NCBI RefSeq assembly: GCF_000341085.1
Contig: NZ_ANBA01000014.1
Location: 310,001 to 374,000, forward strand
Source: Nocardiopsis ganjiahuensis DSM 45031
GTDB taxonomy: Bacteria; Actinomycetota; Actinomycetes; Streptosporangiales; Streptosporangiaceae
Reading direction: 5' to 3'
Length of the DNA stretch: 64,000 nt
This document shows, piece by piece, positions 36,102 to 44,242 of this stretch (position 1 is the stretch's first letter; each line of letters opens with the position of its first letter). The position numbers were made by a program, and so were the translations under genes. The notes under the pieces are model-generated. The model saw only the letters and a list, made by a program, of their open reading frames with translations, had not been told where the DNA came from and did not search any database.

Positions 36102-36870
36102 GAGCTCATCTCATTTGGGTTCTCGATAACCTGGCCCGGTGTCGATGGTTGAGCGTTTGGTGTTGGATGGACTGTGGGAGCTGTTTCAGCGGGTGGGCGC
36201 CTCGGGCGCCCACCCGGCCTCAAGGTGGTGGGCGGCGCAGACACGGAGACCGTGAGGTGTTGGCCGCGATCATCTTCGTGGCGACCACCGGCTGCACGTG
36301 GGCCCAGCTCCCACCGGTCTTCGGCCCCTCCGGGCCTACCGCACACCGGCGTTTCAGCGAGTGGAGCCGGGCCCGTGTGTGGGCGAAGCTGCACCGCCTG
36401 GTCCTGGACGAACTCGGCTCCCGCGGTGAGCTGGACTGGTCGCGGTGTGCGATCGACTCGGTGAACATGCGTGCGCTCCAAGGGGGGACCTGACAGGTCC
36501 GAATCCTGTCGATCGGGGCAAGAAGGGCGCCAAGATCCACTTGATCACCGATCGGGCCGGGCTTCCGATGTCCATGGCGATCTCGGGTGCGAACCTGCAC
36601 GACAGCCAAGCGCTGTGACCGCTGGTGCGTGCGATACCGCCCATCAGGTCCAGGCGAGGCCGCAGGCGGCGCAAACCCGGCAAGCTCCACGGCGGCAAGG
36701 GATATGACTACACCCACCTGTGTCGATGGCTGCGCGAACGCGGGATCGTCCATCGTCTGGCCCGCAAGGGCGTGGGGTCCTCGAAGCGGGTGGGGCGGCG
36801 CCGGTGGCAGGTCGAGCGCACCATGTGCACGTTGATTTGCTTCCGCAGACTCACCAAATGAGATGAGCTC
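36102..36870 (+). mobile_element. IS5-family element, decayed
   Basis: Perfect 17-bp terminal inverted repeats GAGCTCATCTCATTTGG lie at 36102-36118 and, inverted, at 36854-36870. The 769-bp length is short for IS5: comparison with the fragment at 41.2-41.5 kb shows that about 80 bp were deleted near the 3' end, between CGCACCATG and TGCACGTTGAT. Confidence 0.85.
36143..36866 (+). pseudogene. IS5-family transposase with stops and an internal deletion
   Basis: In several frames the translation gives LAAIIFVATTGCTWAQLPPVF, VWAKLHRLVLDELGSRGELD and CAIDSVNMRA (first catalytic Asp region), then KKGAKIHLITDRAGLPM, SGANLHDSQAL and a KLHGGKGYDYTHLCRWLRERG stretch. Frameshifts, an in-frame stop after HDSQAL, and the loss of the ERTMTWL Glu motif show that it is dead. 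The element ends themselves are intact, so it could move if a transposase is supplied elsewhere. Confidence 0.8.
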
Positions 36871-36885
36871 TAAAAGAACGAACAA

Positions 36886-37065
36886 CAACCGCAGACCCCG
36901 GCACTACAGCCGCAGGCTGTGTCGCCTGTTCCACCTCTCGGCGCAGTCAGCGCTGCTACGGCTGGGCGCGTCTCAGGAGTACTACCGGCGTAAGCGGGCC
37001 GAAGGGGTGCCGCATCCTCAGGCGGTGGTGTGCCTGGCCAGGCAGCGGACCAACGCCTTGGCGCG
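36886..37065 (+). pseudogene. IS110-family transposase, C-terminal relic
   Basis: The translation HYSRRLCRLFHLSAQSALLR and YYRRKRAEGVPHPQAVVCLAR, with ARQRTNALAR, is the conserved C-terminal region of IS110-type (DEDD) transposases, which normally ends shortly after. The rest of the gene is absent because the IS5 copy lies directly upstream. Confidence 0.65.
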
Positions 37066-37218
37066 CCAACCTGGTGGCCAGGTTGGGGGCGACTCGCGGA
37101 CCTTGGTGGTGGTATGCGATCAGGAACGGCCTGTTTTTGCTGGTGGCAGGGTTGGCTGTCCGGGGGTGAGGGAACTAGCTGGGAGGCAGGATCCAGCTCA
37201 GGAGATTGAGGAGAGTCG

Positions 37219-37368
37219 ATGCGTCGCATCGTCGTTGTTTTCGCCCTGACCGCCGCCGCCCTCGGGGCGGCGGCGATGCCCGCCGCTGCCGCGCAGCCAG
37301 CACCGCCGTCGTGTGACGCAGTCACGCCCGGCACGCCGGCCTGGTTTGCCCTCGGCTGCTGGTCCTAG
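37219..37368 (+). CDS. small secreted two-cysteine peptide 3
   Basis: A 49-codon gene: ATG 37219 behind GAGGAGA, stop TAG at 37366-37368. The product begins MRRIVVVFALTAAALGAAAM, then PAAAA, a Sec signal peptide, and leaves about 25 residues (QPAPPSCDAVTPGTPAWFAL then GCWS) with two Cys near the ends, suited to one disulfide loop. The signal peptide resembles that of peptide 1 (34510). It is squeezed between an IS110 relic and an ISAs1 relic. Confidence 0.65.
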   Translation: MRRIVVVFALTAAALGAAAMPAAAAQPAPPSCDAVTPGTPAWFALGCWS

Positions 37369-37445
37369 GTCGATTCGTCCCTGTCGTCTTCCGTTCACCG
37401 GAAAACGGCAGGGACGTGTCTGTGTTGGGGAGTTCAGAAGCCGAA

Positions 37446-37874
37446 TCAGTTGCTCTTGTGTTTGGGTGAGCCCTTGGACTTCTTGCGCCAGGTGGTACGG
37501 CGTAGCTGGGCGATCTGAGCGGCGCCCTCGAAGGTGATCCACACCGGGACCTGAGTGGTCTTGATGGTGCGGGTCTCTTTGCGGCCGTGCCCGGTATCGC
37601 GTGTGGTGTATGCGGGCACGTGCTTCCACGGCAGGTTCTTGAGCTGGGCGTAGAGGTGTCTGTTGTCGGCCTTGACGGTGAAGACGTAGTGGGTGCCCTG
37701 GGCCCGGATGGTGGTGGCGGTGTCGGTCTGAGTGTGCATCGCGTCGAGGGTGACGTCCGCTCCATCGATGTCCAGGAGGTCGAGCAGGTTCCGCACGACG
37801 AGAACCTCGCCGTGCGGAACCTGCTCCAGTTCATCGATACCAACGGGGTTGTGGTCACGGTCGACGCGATACAC
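37446..37874 (-). pseudogene. ISAs1-family transposase, middle fragment
   Basis: The minus strand reads VRNLLDLLDIDGADVTLDAMH, QTDTATTIRAQGTHYVFTVKA (shown in part) and [19 protein letters not shown], the catalytic-Asp region of ISAs1 transposases. It ends at SPKHKSN, just where the fragment at 35.1 kb continues with VEVVYLS. About 190 bp are shared between the two relics. At its upstream end it meets an inverted copy of the same region on the plus strand. Confidence 0.75.
37782..37826. repeat. inverted repeat where two ISAs1 fragments meet head to head
   Basis: GAGCAGGTTCCGCAC (37782-37796) and GTGCGGAACCTGCTC (37812-37826) form a perfect 15-bp inverted repeat with a 15-base centre. To its left the minus strand encodes VRNLLDLLDI, to its right the plus strand encodes VRNLLQFIDTNG, so two related ISAs1 copies are joined in opposite orientation here. 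Confidence 0.75.
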
Positions 37875-37895
37875 ATCCGGACAGACACCGCCACC
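37797..37895 (+). pseudogene. ISAs1-family transposase fragment, plus strand
   Basis: The plus-strand frame reads ENLAVRNLLQFIDTNGVVVT then VDAIHIRTDTATT, an ISAs1 catalytic-Asp region (VDAIH) similar to but diverged from the opposite-strand relic (LDAMHTQTDTATT). It is about 100 bp and is replaced by an enolase-superfamily relic. Confidence 0.6.
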
Positions 37896-37906
37896 ACCCT
37901 CCAGCC

Positions 37907-38150
37907 GAGGACCCGCTGGACGCCTACGACGTCGCGGGGCACGCGCGGCTGGCCCGTGCTTTGGACACCCCGGTCGTCACAGGCGAGATGCCGGCGTCGG
38001 TCGCTGAGTACGAGAGGTGGATCGACGGTGCCGCCTGCGACATCACCCAGCCGGATTACCGTCGGGCACTTCGACTGGTTGGACCCGCTGTTCAACGAGC
38101 GTCTGGAGATCAAGGACGGGCGGCTATGGCTGGAGGACTGCCCCGGCCCG
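37907..38150 (+). pseudogene. enolase-superfamily (mandelate racemase-like) C-terminal relic
   Basis: The translation DPLDAYDVAGHARLARALDT, PVVTGEMPASVAEYERWIDG and AACDITQPD is the strand-6/7 region (Glu of TGE, Asp of QPD) of galactarate/talarate-dehydratase-type enolase superfamily members. A different frame then gives HFDWLDPLFNERLEIKDGRL and WLEDCPG, the usual C-terminus of these proteins. The segment in between is deleted with a frame change, and the N-terminal half is absent. It is a dead remnant of a sugar-acid catabolic gene. Confidence 0.6.
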
Positions 38151-38194
38151 TCGCCAGGTGTGCCGGGGGGCCTCGCATGCGCGGGGCGGGCACC

Positions 38195-39532
38195 TCATGA
38201 CCGTCGATCAGCCTTGGAAGCCAACACGATATGGGAGGAAACGCTGCGCATCTTCTCGCAGGTCTCCTCGAACTCGCGGTCAGGTCGGGACTCCAGGCCG
38301 ATTCCTGCCCCCGCCTGGAGCCAGGCTCTGCCTTGTTCCTGGAACAAGGACCGGATGACCAGGGCCGCGTCGAGAGAGCCACTGGCGTCGGCGACCAGTA
38401 CAGCTCCTCCGTACAGGCCGCGTGGCGTTGTTTCGAACTCGCGGATCATGGCGTGGGCCTGTGGCCGAGGTGCCCCGATCAGTGTGGGGAAGAGAGAGAT
38501 GAGCGCGTCCCACGGGCTGAGCCGTTGGTCCAGCGTGCCGATGACGCGAGAGGCGATGTGCTGCACGCTGCCCCGGTTCTCCACAGTCATGAAGTCCTTG
38601 ACCGCCGGCGAATCGGGCTCGCAGCAGGCAGCCATGTCGCGCAGCGAGTTTCGGACCGCCAGCGCGTGCTCGCACACTTCTTTCGGGTCGTCCAACAGCT
38701 CCTGGCGCAGGCGCGCGCTGTGCTCGGCGTCGTGCGCCCGGTACGGTCGGGTCCCGGCCAGTGGCTGGGTCGTGACCTGTCTGTCCGCGGACACGTTGAC
38801 GATGATCTCAGGGCTGAACCCGGCCGCTTCCGAACCGTTGATCCTGACCATGAAGGACCGAGCCGGGGTGTTGTGCCGCCGCCCCAGCAGGAACGTGGCG
38901 GGAACGTCGACATCGGCCCCGATCGGCACTGCCCGTGAGAGCACCACCTTCTGCAGGCCCTCGCTGCGCATTCGGGCCTGTACTTCCTCCACGGCCTTTT
39001 GGTAGGCGTTGCCCTCATCCTGGGAGACATCCACCGGTGACGGATTCGGATGCTGTCGCGGCTCCGTTCTCTGCACGGCGCCAGCCACCGCTTCGACCTC
39101 GGCAGTGTCGACACCGCGCACGGTGGCCGTGCCGTCGGTGATGCTCACTTCCAGCCTCGGAACCATCAGGTGCAGGAGGGGTTCATCGTCCGAGAACTCC
39201 CCTGCCTGGGTTGCAGTGGTGTGTGGCAGATCGAATCCGGCAATGCCGTAGGCCCTCCAGTCGTCCACAGGAACCCGTTCCAGCAGCCGTGGTACTTCCG
39301 CTAGCAGCTGCTCCTCCCGGGGGACGACGTGTTCACCTTCCGCGTCGCGGTAGATGGCGTGTGTAGGGGTGAGGACGACCTCAGCGATACGACCGACAGC
39401 GAGACTCCACAGCGGGGGATTCTCATAGAGAACATAATCCTCTGTGGCAACTGTTTGAACCAATCGGGTCATCAACTCATCCGGATTATCCCCTGTTATA
39501 ACTAGAGCGCTGGTGTATTCGAAGCGTCCCAT
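38195..39532 (-). CDS. salicylate synthase (MbtI/Irp9 type)
   Basis: A 445-residue chorismate-utilising enzyme from ATG 39532 (MGRFEYTSALVITGD); ATG 39544 is an alternative. The C-terminal catalytic half has KVVLSRAVPIG, the SGSEAAGFSPEIIV-like segment (NGSEAAGFSPE), PLAGTRPYR, CEHALAVRNSLRDM, RGSVQHIASRVIGTL and the ALIRSLF-type end, as in MbtI and Irp9, which convert chorismate via isochorismate to salicylate plus pyruvate in one enzyme. Salicylate normally starts siderophores or aryl-capped natural products. No AMP ligase, NRPS or iron box is seen nearby, so the product must serve genes elsewhere or the gene is stranded between transposon relics. Confidence 0.85.
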   Translation of the reverse strand: MGRFEYTSALVITGDNPDELMTRLVQTVATEDYVLYENPPLWSLAVGRIAEVVLTPTHAIYRDAEGEHVVPREEQLLAEVPRLLERVPVDDWRAYGIAGFDLPHTTATQAGEFSDDEPLLHLMVPRLEVSITDGTATVRGVDTAEVEAVAGAVQRTEPRQHPNPSPVDVSQDEGNAYQKAVEEVQARMRSEGLQKVVLSRAVPIGADVDVPATFLLGRRHNTPARSFMVRINGSEAAGFSPEIIVNVSADRQVTTQPLAGTRPYRAHDAEHSARLRQELLDDPKEVCEHALAVRNSLRDMAACCEPDSPAVKDFMTVENRGSVQHIASRVIGTLDQRLSPWDALISLFPTLIGAPRPQAHAMIREFETTPRGLYGGAVLVADASGSLDAALVIRSLFQEQGRAWLQAGAGIGLESRPDREFEETCEKMRSVSSHIVLASKADRRS

Positions 39533-39954
39533 CACTGTTCCCATCGCCAGACTTGTTCTGGAGCTCTGACAATTATCCGAGAACATCAGGATCCGCGCTA
39601 CAGTTCCAAAGGAATTCCCTTGCCGATCACCATACTGGAGTTCGCCGTGGAGCTGTTCGGAAACCGGGGACAGTCGGCGCCACGCCCATGGCGTCCGGGC
39701 CCGGATGGCCGGTTGATCAGCAGTCAACAGGGGCGGCTTCGGCGGTCGACCCTCGGGTGGCAAACAGGAGACGAGTGGACAGGGGTAGTGACTGTTGACG
39801 CAGATATCGCACCGGAGTCCCTGCCTATTAACTCGCAGATCCTATGGAACACCGTCGAGCTGTGCTTCTATGAGAAGAATGCAGGCCAGCCTGCTGCCCA
39901 GTCCGGGATGTTGCATTCTCAGGTGAGGGCCGTGCCCTCGCTGGCCAGGGGATC

Positions 39955-40240
39955 TCCAGCATGCGGAGGGGCGTATGAAGGCCTCGTAGGAGACCCAGAG
40001 GAACGCTTCGGGGATCCTGGACATCCCCAACTCTGTCAGGATCGGGGCGGCCATATTGCGCGGTATCGCCATGTTCTGAAGGGGGTGCCCGCCGTGCACG
40101 CAGGAGACGTTCTCTCCGAAGCTCCCGTCCCGCACATGGTGCAGTGCTTCGATCCCCCAACGGCCCTGCACCAGAGCGGCTAGCCTCTCAGCTCCGGCCT
40201 GCTCTGCGCTCAGGAATGGGCCTACGCACGTCCTCGCCTC
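39955..40240 (-). pseudogene. ISAs1-family transposase, C-terminal relic
   Basis: The minus strand reads ALVQGRWGIEALHHVRDGSFGEN, then QNMAIPRNMAAPILTELGMS, a diverged version of the ISAs1 C-terminus (HWGIEN...LRNLAIGLLRLAG). It is more divergent than the copies at 35-38 kb and so probably an older insertion. No intact frame remains. Confidence 0.55.
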
Positions 40241-40643
40241 TCCGAACTCGACCGCTGAGCTGCCTATCCCGACTTCTCGGACCGGTACAACTGCCATCTG
40301 CCCCCACCGGTATCAGAAGCCGACTCCCAGCGGCACGTGTCACCAACCTCACCGAACAGGACGCCTGGCCGGTGAGCACGCAGGGGAGGGGGAGGGCGTG
40401 GCAGGCCGGGGCCAACGGAGGCCTTGCGTGGTCAGGGGATGAGAGTTCCTGACCTCTTACCAGGGCTCCGTTGCCGTGTTCAAGGGGCCTTGTCCGTGCT
40501 GGCACACTCCCATGACCAGTGGGGACGTACTCGAACGCTGACTGTGAAACAGCCCCTGGGGAGCAAGGGGACGGCGGCCCGGCGAAGCCCCCGAGCGGCA
40601 AGGTATGGCTCGAGGGCTCGGGCTACCTCTGAAAGGGGACCGG
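40241..40643. other. no gene recognised
   Basis: 403 bases between the ISAs1 relic and the end of the ACP-like gene. Short frames exist but without recognisable domains. Confidence 0.4.
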
Positions 40644-41075
40644 TCAGGCCAGTTTGCCTTCGACGAGGTCGATGACCGATTGAACGGTCGTGAACTCGAT
40701 CTCCTCGTCGGGGATGCGGATGCCGAACTCCTCCTCCAGGGCCAGGGCGAGTTCGGTCAGGGCCAGATCGTCGGCACCGAGGTCCTCGGTCAGGGACGCG
40801 GTGTTGACCACCCGATCCTCAGGGACTTCGAGCTTCTCAGCGATGACCTTCTTGACCCGCTCCTCCACAGTCGCGGTCTGCGTGCTCCGACCGTCTTGGT
40901 CGGCGGTTACGTGTTGGGTCGTGGTGGTGCCGACCACGGCCGGAATCGCCTTCTCGAAAGTGTGCTCGTCCGCCATGGCCGGACCGTTGGCCAGGGTGAG
41001 GGCGACGGCCACCGTGGTGGCGAACGCAGCGGTGTTGACCAGCATCGGGGTGCGCAAGACTTCTCCAGCTCTCAC
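40644..41075 (-). CDS. exported acyl-carrier-protein-like protein lacking the phosphopantetheine serine
   Basis: A 143-residue protein from GTG 41075 (ATG 41045 is an alternative). Residues 1-35 look like a Sec signal peptide: Arg near the start, hydrophobic core [16 protein letters not shown], cut site AMA. After a 30-residue Thr-rich linker, residues 68-143 are an ACP fold very close to fatty-acid-type ACPs ([55 protein letters not shown]). The invariant DSL is DDL: the prosthetic-group Ser is Asp103, so it cannot be loaded in the normal way. Function unknown; perhaps a structural or interaction module outside the cell. It stands alone between relics. Confidence 0.75.
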   Translation of the reverse strand: MRAGEVLRTPMLVNTAAFATTVAVALTLANGPAMADEHTFEKAIPAVVGTTTTQHVTADQDGRSTQTATVEERVKKVIAEKLEVPEDRVVNTASLTEDLGADDLALTELALALEEEFGIRIPDEEIEFTTVQSVIDLVEGKLA

Positions 41076-41156
41076 ATCGATCAGCTTTCATCACTCAGAG
41101 TAATGGAGTGGTGTCGGAGAAAGCCAGACGCGCTTCACGGGTGTGGCGTTTTCTGC

Positions 41157-41539
41157 TTCCATGGCGATCTCGGGTGCGAACCTGCACGACAGTCGAGCCC
41201 TGTAGCCGCTGCTTCGCCCGATACTGCCCATCAGGTCCAGGCGAGGCCGCAGGCGACGCAAGCCAGGCAAGCTCCACGGAGACAAGAGATACGGCTACAA
41301 CCACCTGTGTCGATGGCTGCGTGAACGCGGAATCGTCCATCGCCTGGCCCGCAAAGGCGTGGGGTCCTCGAAGCGGTTGGGGCAGCACCGGTGGCAGGTC
41401 GAACGCACCATGACCTGGCTGGCCGGATGCCGCCGACCGCACCGCAGCCACGAGCGCAAAGCCGAGCACTTCCTCGCGTTCGCCGGCATTCCCTGCACGT
41501 TGATCTGCTTCCGCAGACTCCCCAAATGAGATGAGCTCT
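41157..41539 (+). pseudogene. IS5-family element, 3' fragment
   Basis: Sequence from MAISGANLHDSRAL to the right terminal repeat (CCAAATGAGATGAGCTC, ending near 41539) matches the decayed IS5 copy at 36.1-36.9 kb, but here the ERTMTWLAGCRRPHRSHERKA Glu-motif region is present (quoted to its conserved end). The 5' half is missing. Related copies on both sides of the 36-41 kb block could recombine. Confidence 0.8.
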
Positions 41540-41605
41540 TACTGGGTGACCCGCGTCCGTTGTAGCGTTCAGCACGAACCTTGTACTGCCGCTGGAAGGA
41601 GCCTA

Positions 41606-42466
41606 GTGAACCCGGATGTGGCACTGCCAGACCCTGCTCAGACGCACGAAACCCAGTTTCCGAGCCTGGATGGTCTGAGGCTGCGCGGCACCTTCACCGC
41701 GCCAGGGGACATGGATCCTGTTCGTGTGGCAGTTCTGGTCCACGGCGGCGGGGTGACCCGAGAGGAAGGCGGGTTCTTCACCCGCCTGGCCCAAGGCCTC
41801 GCACGAGCGGGCGCGGCCTCGCTCCGGTTCGACCTGCGAGGCCACGGTGCCAGCCAGGGCGATCAGAGGGAGCTCACCCTTTCGGGCGTGGTCAACGACA
41901 TCCGCGCCGCTGTCGACCACGCCCAGGAGCTGGCGCCTTCGACTGAAGGGCGTGTCGCCCTGCTCGGTGCGAGCTTCAGCGGCGGGTTGTGCGCCTTCTA
42001 CGCCGCCCAGCACCCAGAGGACCTCGACTCACTCATCCTGCTGAATCCGTTGATCGATTACAAGAAGCGGTTCATCGACGACAAGCCCTACTGGTCGTAC
42101 GACCGTATCGCTCCCGCAGAGGGCGAGGTCCTCGTCCGCGACGGTTTCCTCTCCCACTCGCCGACCTTCAAGCTCGGTCGGGGTCTGCTGAACGAAGTGT
42201 TCTACCTACGCCCCGACCAGGCGTTGGAGGGTGTGCGGTGTCCGACGTTGATCGTGCACGGCACCGCTGACACCTTCATCCCCGTGGAAAGCTCCCGGCG
42301 CGCAGCGGAACGAATCTCGGGCTCGGCACGGCTGTGGGAGATCGATGGTGCCCAGCACGGTATCGCCATGCACGACGATCCCGGCTACGCAGACCCCCAG
42401 ACCCAGAGGTGGCAGGCCGAGGTGATGGAGGAGGTCTCCCGGTGGGTCACCCTGCCGCGAGAGTGA
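41606..42466 (+). CDS. alpha/beta hydrolase
   Basis: A 286-residue hydrolase from GTG 41606, 5 bases after GGAAGGAG; longer in-frame starts are in IS5 DNA. LVHGGGVTREEGGF forms the oxyanion turn, LLGASFSGGL holds the nucleophile Ser, HGTADTFIP the Asp and GAQHGIAM the His, so the triad is complete. It belongs to the serine-aminopeptidase/Dlh-like group acting on small esters or peptides. It is convergent with, and overlaps by 20 bases, the XRE regulator at 42447. It may be controlled by the same signals as the pterin operon that follows, but no direct link is visible. Confidence 0.8.
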   Translation: MNPDVALPDPAQTHETQFPSLDGLRLRGTFTAPGDMDPVRVAVLVHGGGVTREEGGFFTRLAQGLARAGAASLRFDLRGHGASQGDQRELTLSGVVNDIRAAVDHAQELAPSTEGRVALLGASFSGGLCAFYAAQHPEDLDSLILLNPLIDYKKRFIDDKPYWSYDRIAPAEGEVLVRDGFLSHSPTFKLGRGLLNEVFYLRPDQALEGVRCPTLIVHGTADTFIPVESSRRAAERISGSARLWEIDGAQHGIAMHDDPGYADPQTQRWQAEVMEEVSRWVTLPRE

Positions 42467-43667
42467 GCTCCCGTACGGTCTCGCGTACCACGGGGCGGCG
42501 GTGCCAGGATCGCAGTCGCCCTGGCAGCCGGGCCAGCTCACCCAAGGTGCGTTGGGAACCGACCTCCTGGGCGACGGGCAGGGCCGTCAACGCGGTCTCG
42601 CACGCCTTCTCCGGATAACCCGCATCGGCCAGACTCAGGGCTTGGAGTGAACTGAAGTAGGCGTGATCACGGTGGGAGAACAGGTCGGGGTACAGGTGCG
42701 TCTCGTACAACTCGACCGCGTGCGCTACCCGTCCTGCCTCGGCGTGGCACAGCGCCGCCTGGAGCGCGAACAGTGAGCGGCCGTAGTGCTGCGAGAGCGA
42801 CCCGGCACCATCGTCGGCGGCGAGCAGGCTGGCCGCCCGGTCCAGGGAACGGGCGATCGCGCCGATCGGTTCGCCCACCATGGCTCGGCCTCGAGCCTGC
42901 TGTTGCAGTGCCTCGGCCCGCACGTGCGACGGCAGGTTCCAGCGGTTGCTGAGAACCGCGGTGGAGAGCTGGATCATCGTGGCTCCGTCACGGGTGTCCC
43001 AAGCCGCCTGGGCCCGCCGGAGGAGTACGTAGGCCTCCAGGGCCGGTTCATCCACACACCTCGCCCAGGTGATGGCCTGATCGCGCCACTGGTCGGCGGC
43101 TGCGGGCTGGCCGAGGTCACGGTAGAACCACGCAGCCAGCTCCGCTCCTTGAACCCCCAGCCGCAGGAGAGGGCCGCGTTGTGCGGATCGCGCCTGGCGG
43201 GCCGCCTCGGTGATCGCGGCGAGTACACCCAGCAACCCGGGCAGCGCAGCTCCCGGACCGTACAGCCCATCGTCGGTCGCGCTCTGGTGCATGGCGCGCT
43301 CGAAGTGTTCGATGGCCTCGTCATCCAGGCGTTGGCGTGCGTCTTGGATCGTGTCCAGGATCCGTCGCAAGTCGTGGGCGCTGATCACCGGGAGCACCAG
43401 GGCGCCGGCTGCCAGGGCCCCACCTCCCGCAAGGACGGTTCGACGGTCGGGGGTGCGCAGACGCTCGTCGAGCAGGACATCCAGCTGGTCACGGGTGATC
43501 TGCAGGGCTTCAGCGATCTCGGGCCGTTGCCCGGGGTGTGGGGTAGTGGCCCCGGATTCCCAGCGAGCCACTGTAGACCGGTCCACCTTCAGGAGTGCGG
43601 CCAGGCTCTCCTGGGTGTGCCCGGCTGTTTTGCGTTGTCGGGCCAGGGCCTCACGTCGCGATGCCAT
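42447..43667 (-). CDS. XRE-family regulator with helical-repeat C-terminus
   Basis: A 406-residue protein. Residues 5-60 are a helix-turn-helix: HTQESLAALLKVDRSTVARWESG. A short hydrophobic stretch with an Arg pair (RRTVLAGGGALAAGALVLPV, about 75-95), Tat-like in look, follows and occurs in many actinobacterial members of this family. The rest (100-400) is TPR-like helical repeats. It is divergent from folB across a 182-bp gap and so is the natural candidate to control the pterin operon. Different in sequence from the two zinc-ribbon/HTH regulators at 15-18 kb. Confidence 0.8.
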   Translation of the reverse strand: MASRREALARQRKTAGHTQESLAALLKVDRSTVARWESGATTPHPGQRPEIAEALQITRDQLDVLLDERLRTPDRRTVLAGGGALAAGALVLPVISAHDLRRILDTIQDARQRLDDEAIEHFERAMHQSATDDGLYGPGAALPGLLGVLAAITEAARQARSAQRGPLLRLGVQGAELAAWFYRDLGQPAAADQWRDQAITWARCVDEPALEAYVLLRRAQAAWDTRDGATMIQLSTAVLSNRWNLPSHVRAEALQQQARGRAMVGEPIGAIARSLDRAASLLAADDGAGSLSQHYGRSLFALQAALCHAEAGRVAHAVELYETHLYPDLFSHRDHAYFSSLQALSLADAGYPEKACETALTALPVAQEVGSQRTLGELARLPGRLRSWHRRPVVRETVRELTLAAG

Positions 43668-43849
43668 CGAACTGCCTCACCCGCCGTTGTGGGGACTGTT
43701 GTCGAGTCCATCCGACCCCGGCCGGTGCGGTCTGTGCAACACCGGTGCCACAAAAGTGCGTCAGCGGTGCTCTGGGAAAGAGCCGCCGTGCGGGGTTGGG
43801 TGGAGAGCAGCACCCCGCCGGTTCACTGACGAGCGAAGCGAGGACCCCC

Positions 43850-44242
43850 GTGCACAAAGACGTGATCGAGGTCGAAGGGCTGCGGCTGCGCTGCCGGATC
43901 GGCTGTAGCACCGAAGAACGCCGTGACCTGAGTGATGTGGTGATCGACTTGAGGATCGCCACCGATGCCTTCCCTGCCGGTCACAGCGACCGGTTGGAGG
44001 ATGCCTGGAACTACCGCACCCCCACCAAGGCCATTATCGCCGCGGTGGAAACCAGTGAGTTCTACACGGTCGAGGCCCTGGCCACCCGCGTCGCCCGCAT
44101 CGTGGTGGTGGACCATGCCGCCCCTTCGGTGCGGGTGCGGGTGCGCAAACCCGGTGCGCTGCGATTCGCCGACACGGTCAGCATCAACCTCACCCGTACC
44201 CCGGCGGACTTCACTCCTGAGGTGGGGGTGGGGTCCCCGTGA
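43850..44242 (+). CDS. folB: dihydroneopterin aldolase
   Basis: A 130-residue protein from GTG 43850, preceded by GCGAGGAC. VIEVEGLRLRCRIGCSTEER is the start of the T-fold of FolB, TEERRDLSDVVIDLRI the first signature, and SEFYTVEALATRVARIVV the region of the catalytic Glu and pterin-binding residues. It cleaves dihydroneopterin to 6-hydroxymethyl-dihydropterin and glycolaldehyde. It opens the pterin operon; its stop overlaps the next start (GTGA). Gene order folB-folE-folK without folP differs from the usual actinobacterial folate operon. Confidence 0.85.
   Translation: MHKDVIEVEGLRLRCRIGCSTEERRDLSDVVIDLRIATDAFPAGHSDRLEDAWNYRTPTKAIIAAVETSEFYTVEALATRVARIVVVDHAAPSVRVRVRKPGALRFADTVSINLTRTPADFTPEVGVGSP

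Noticed and set aside
37587-39005. 472-codon plus-strand ORF
   Set aside because: It strings together an ISAs1 relic, an enolase-superfamily relic and the antisense of the salicylate synthase.
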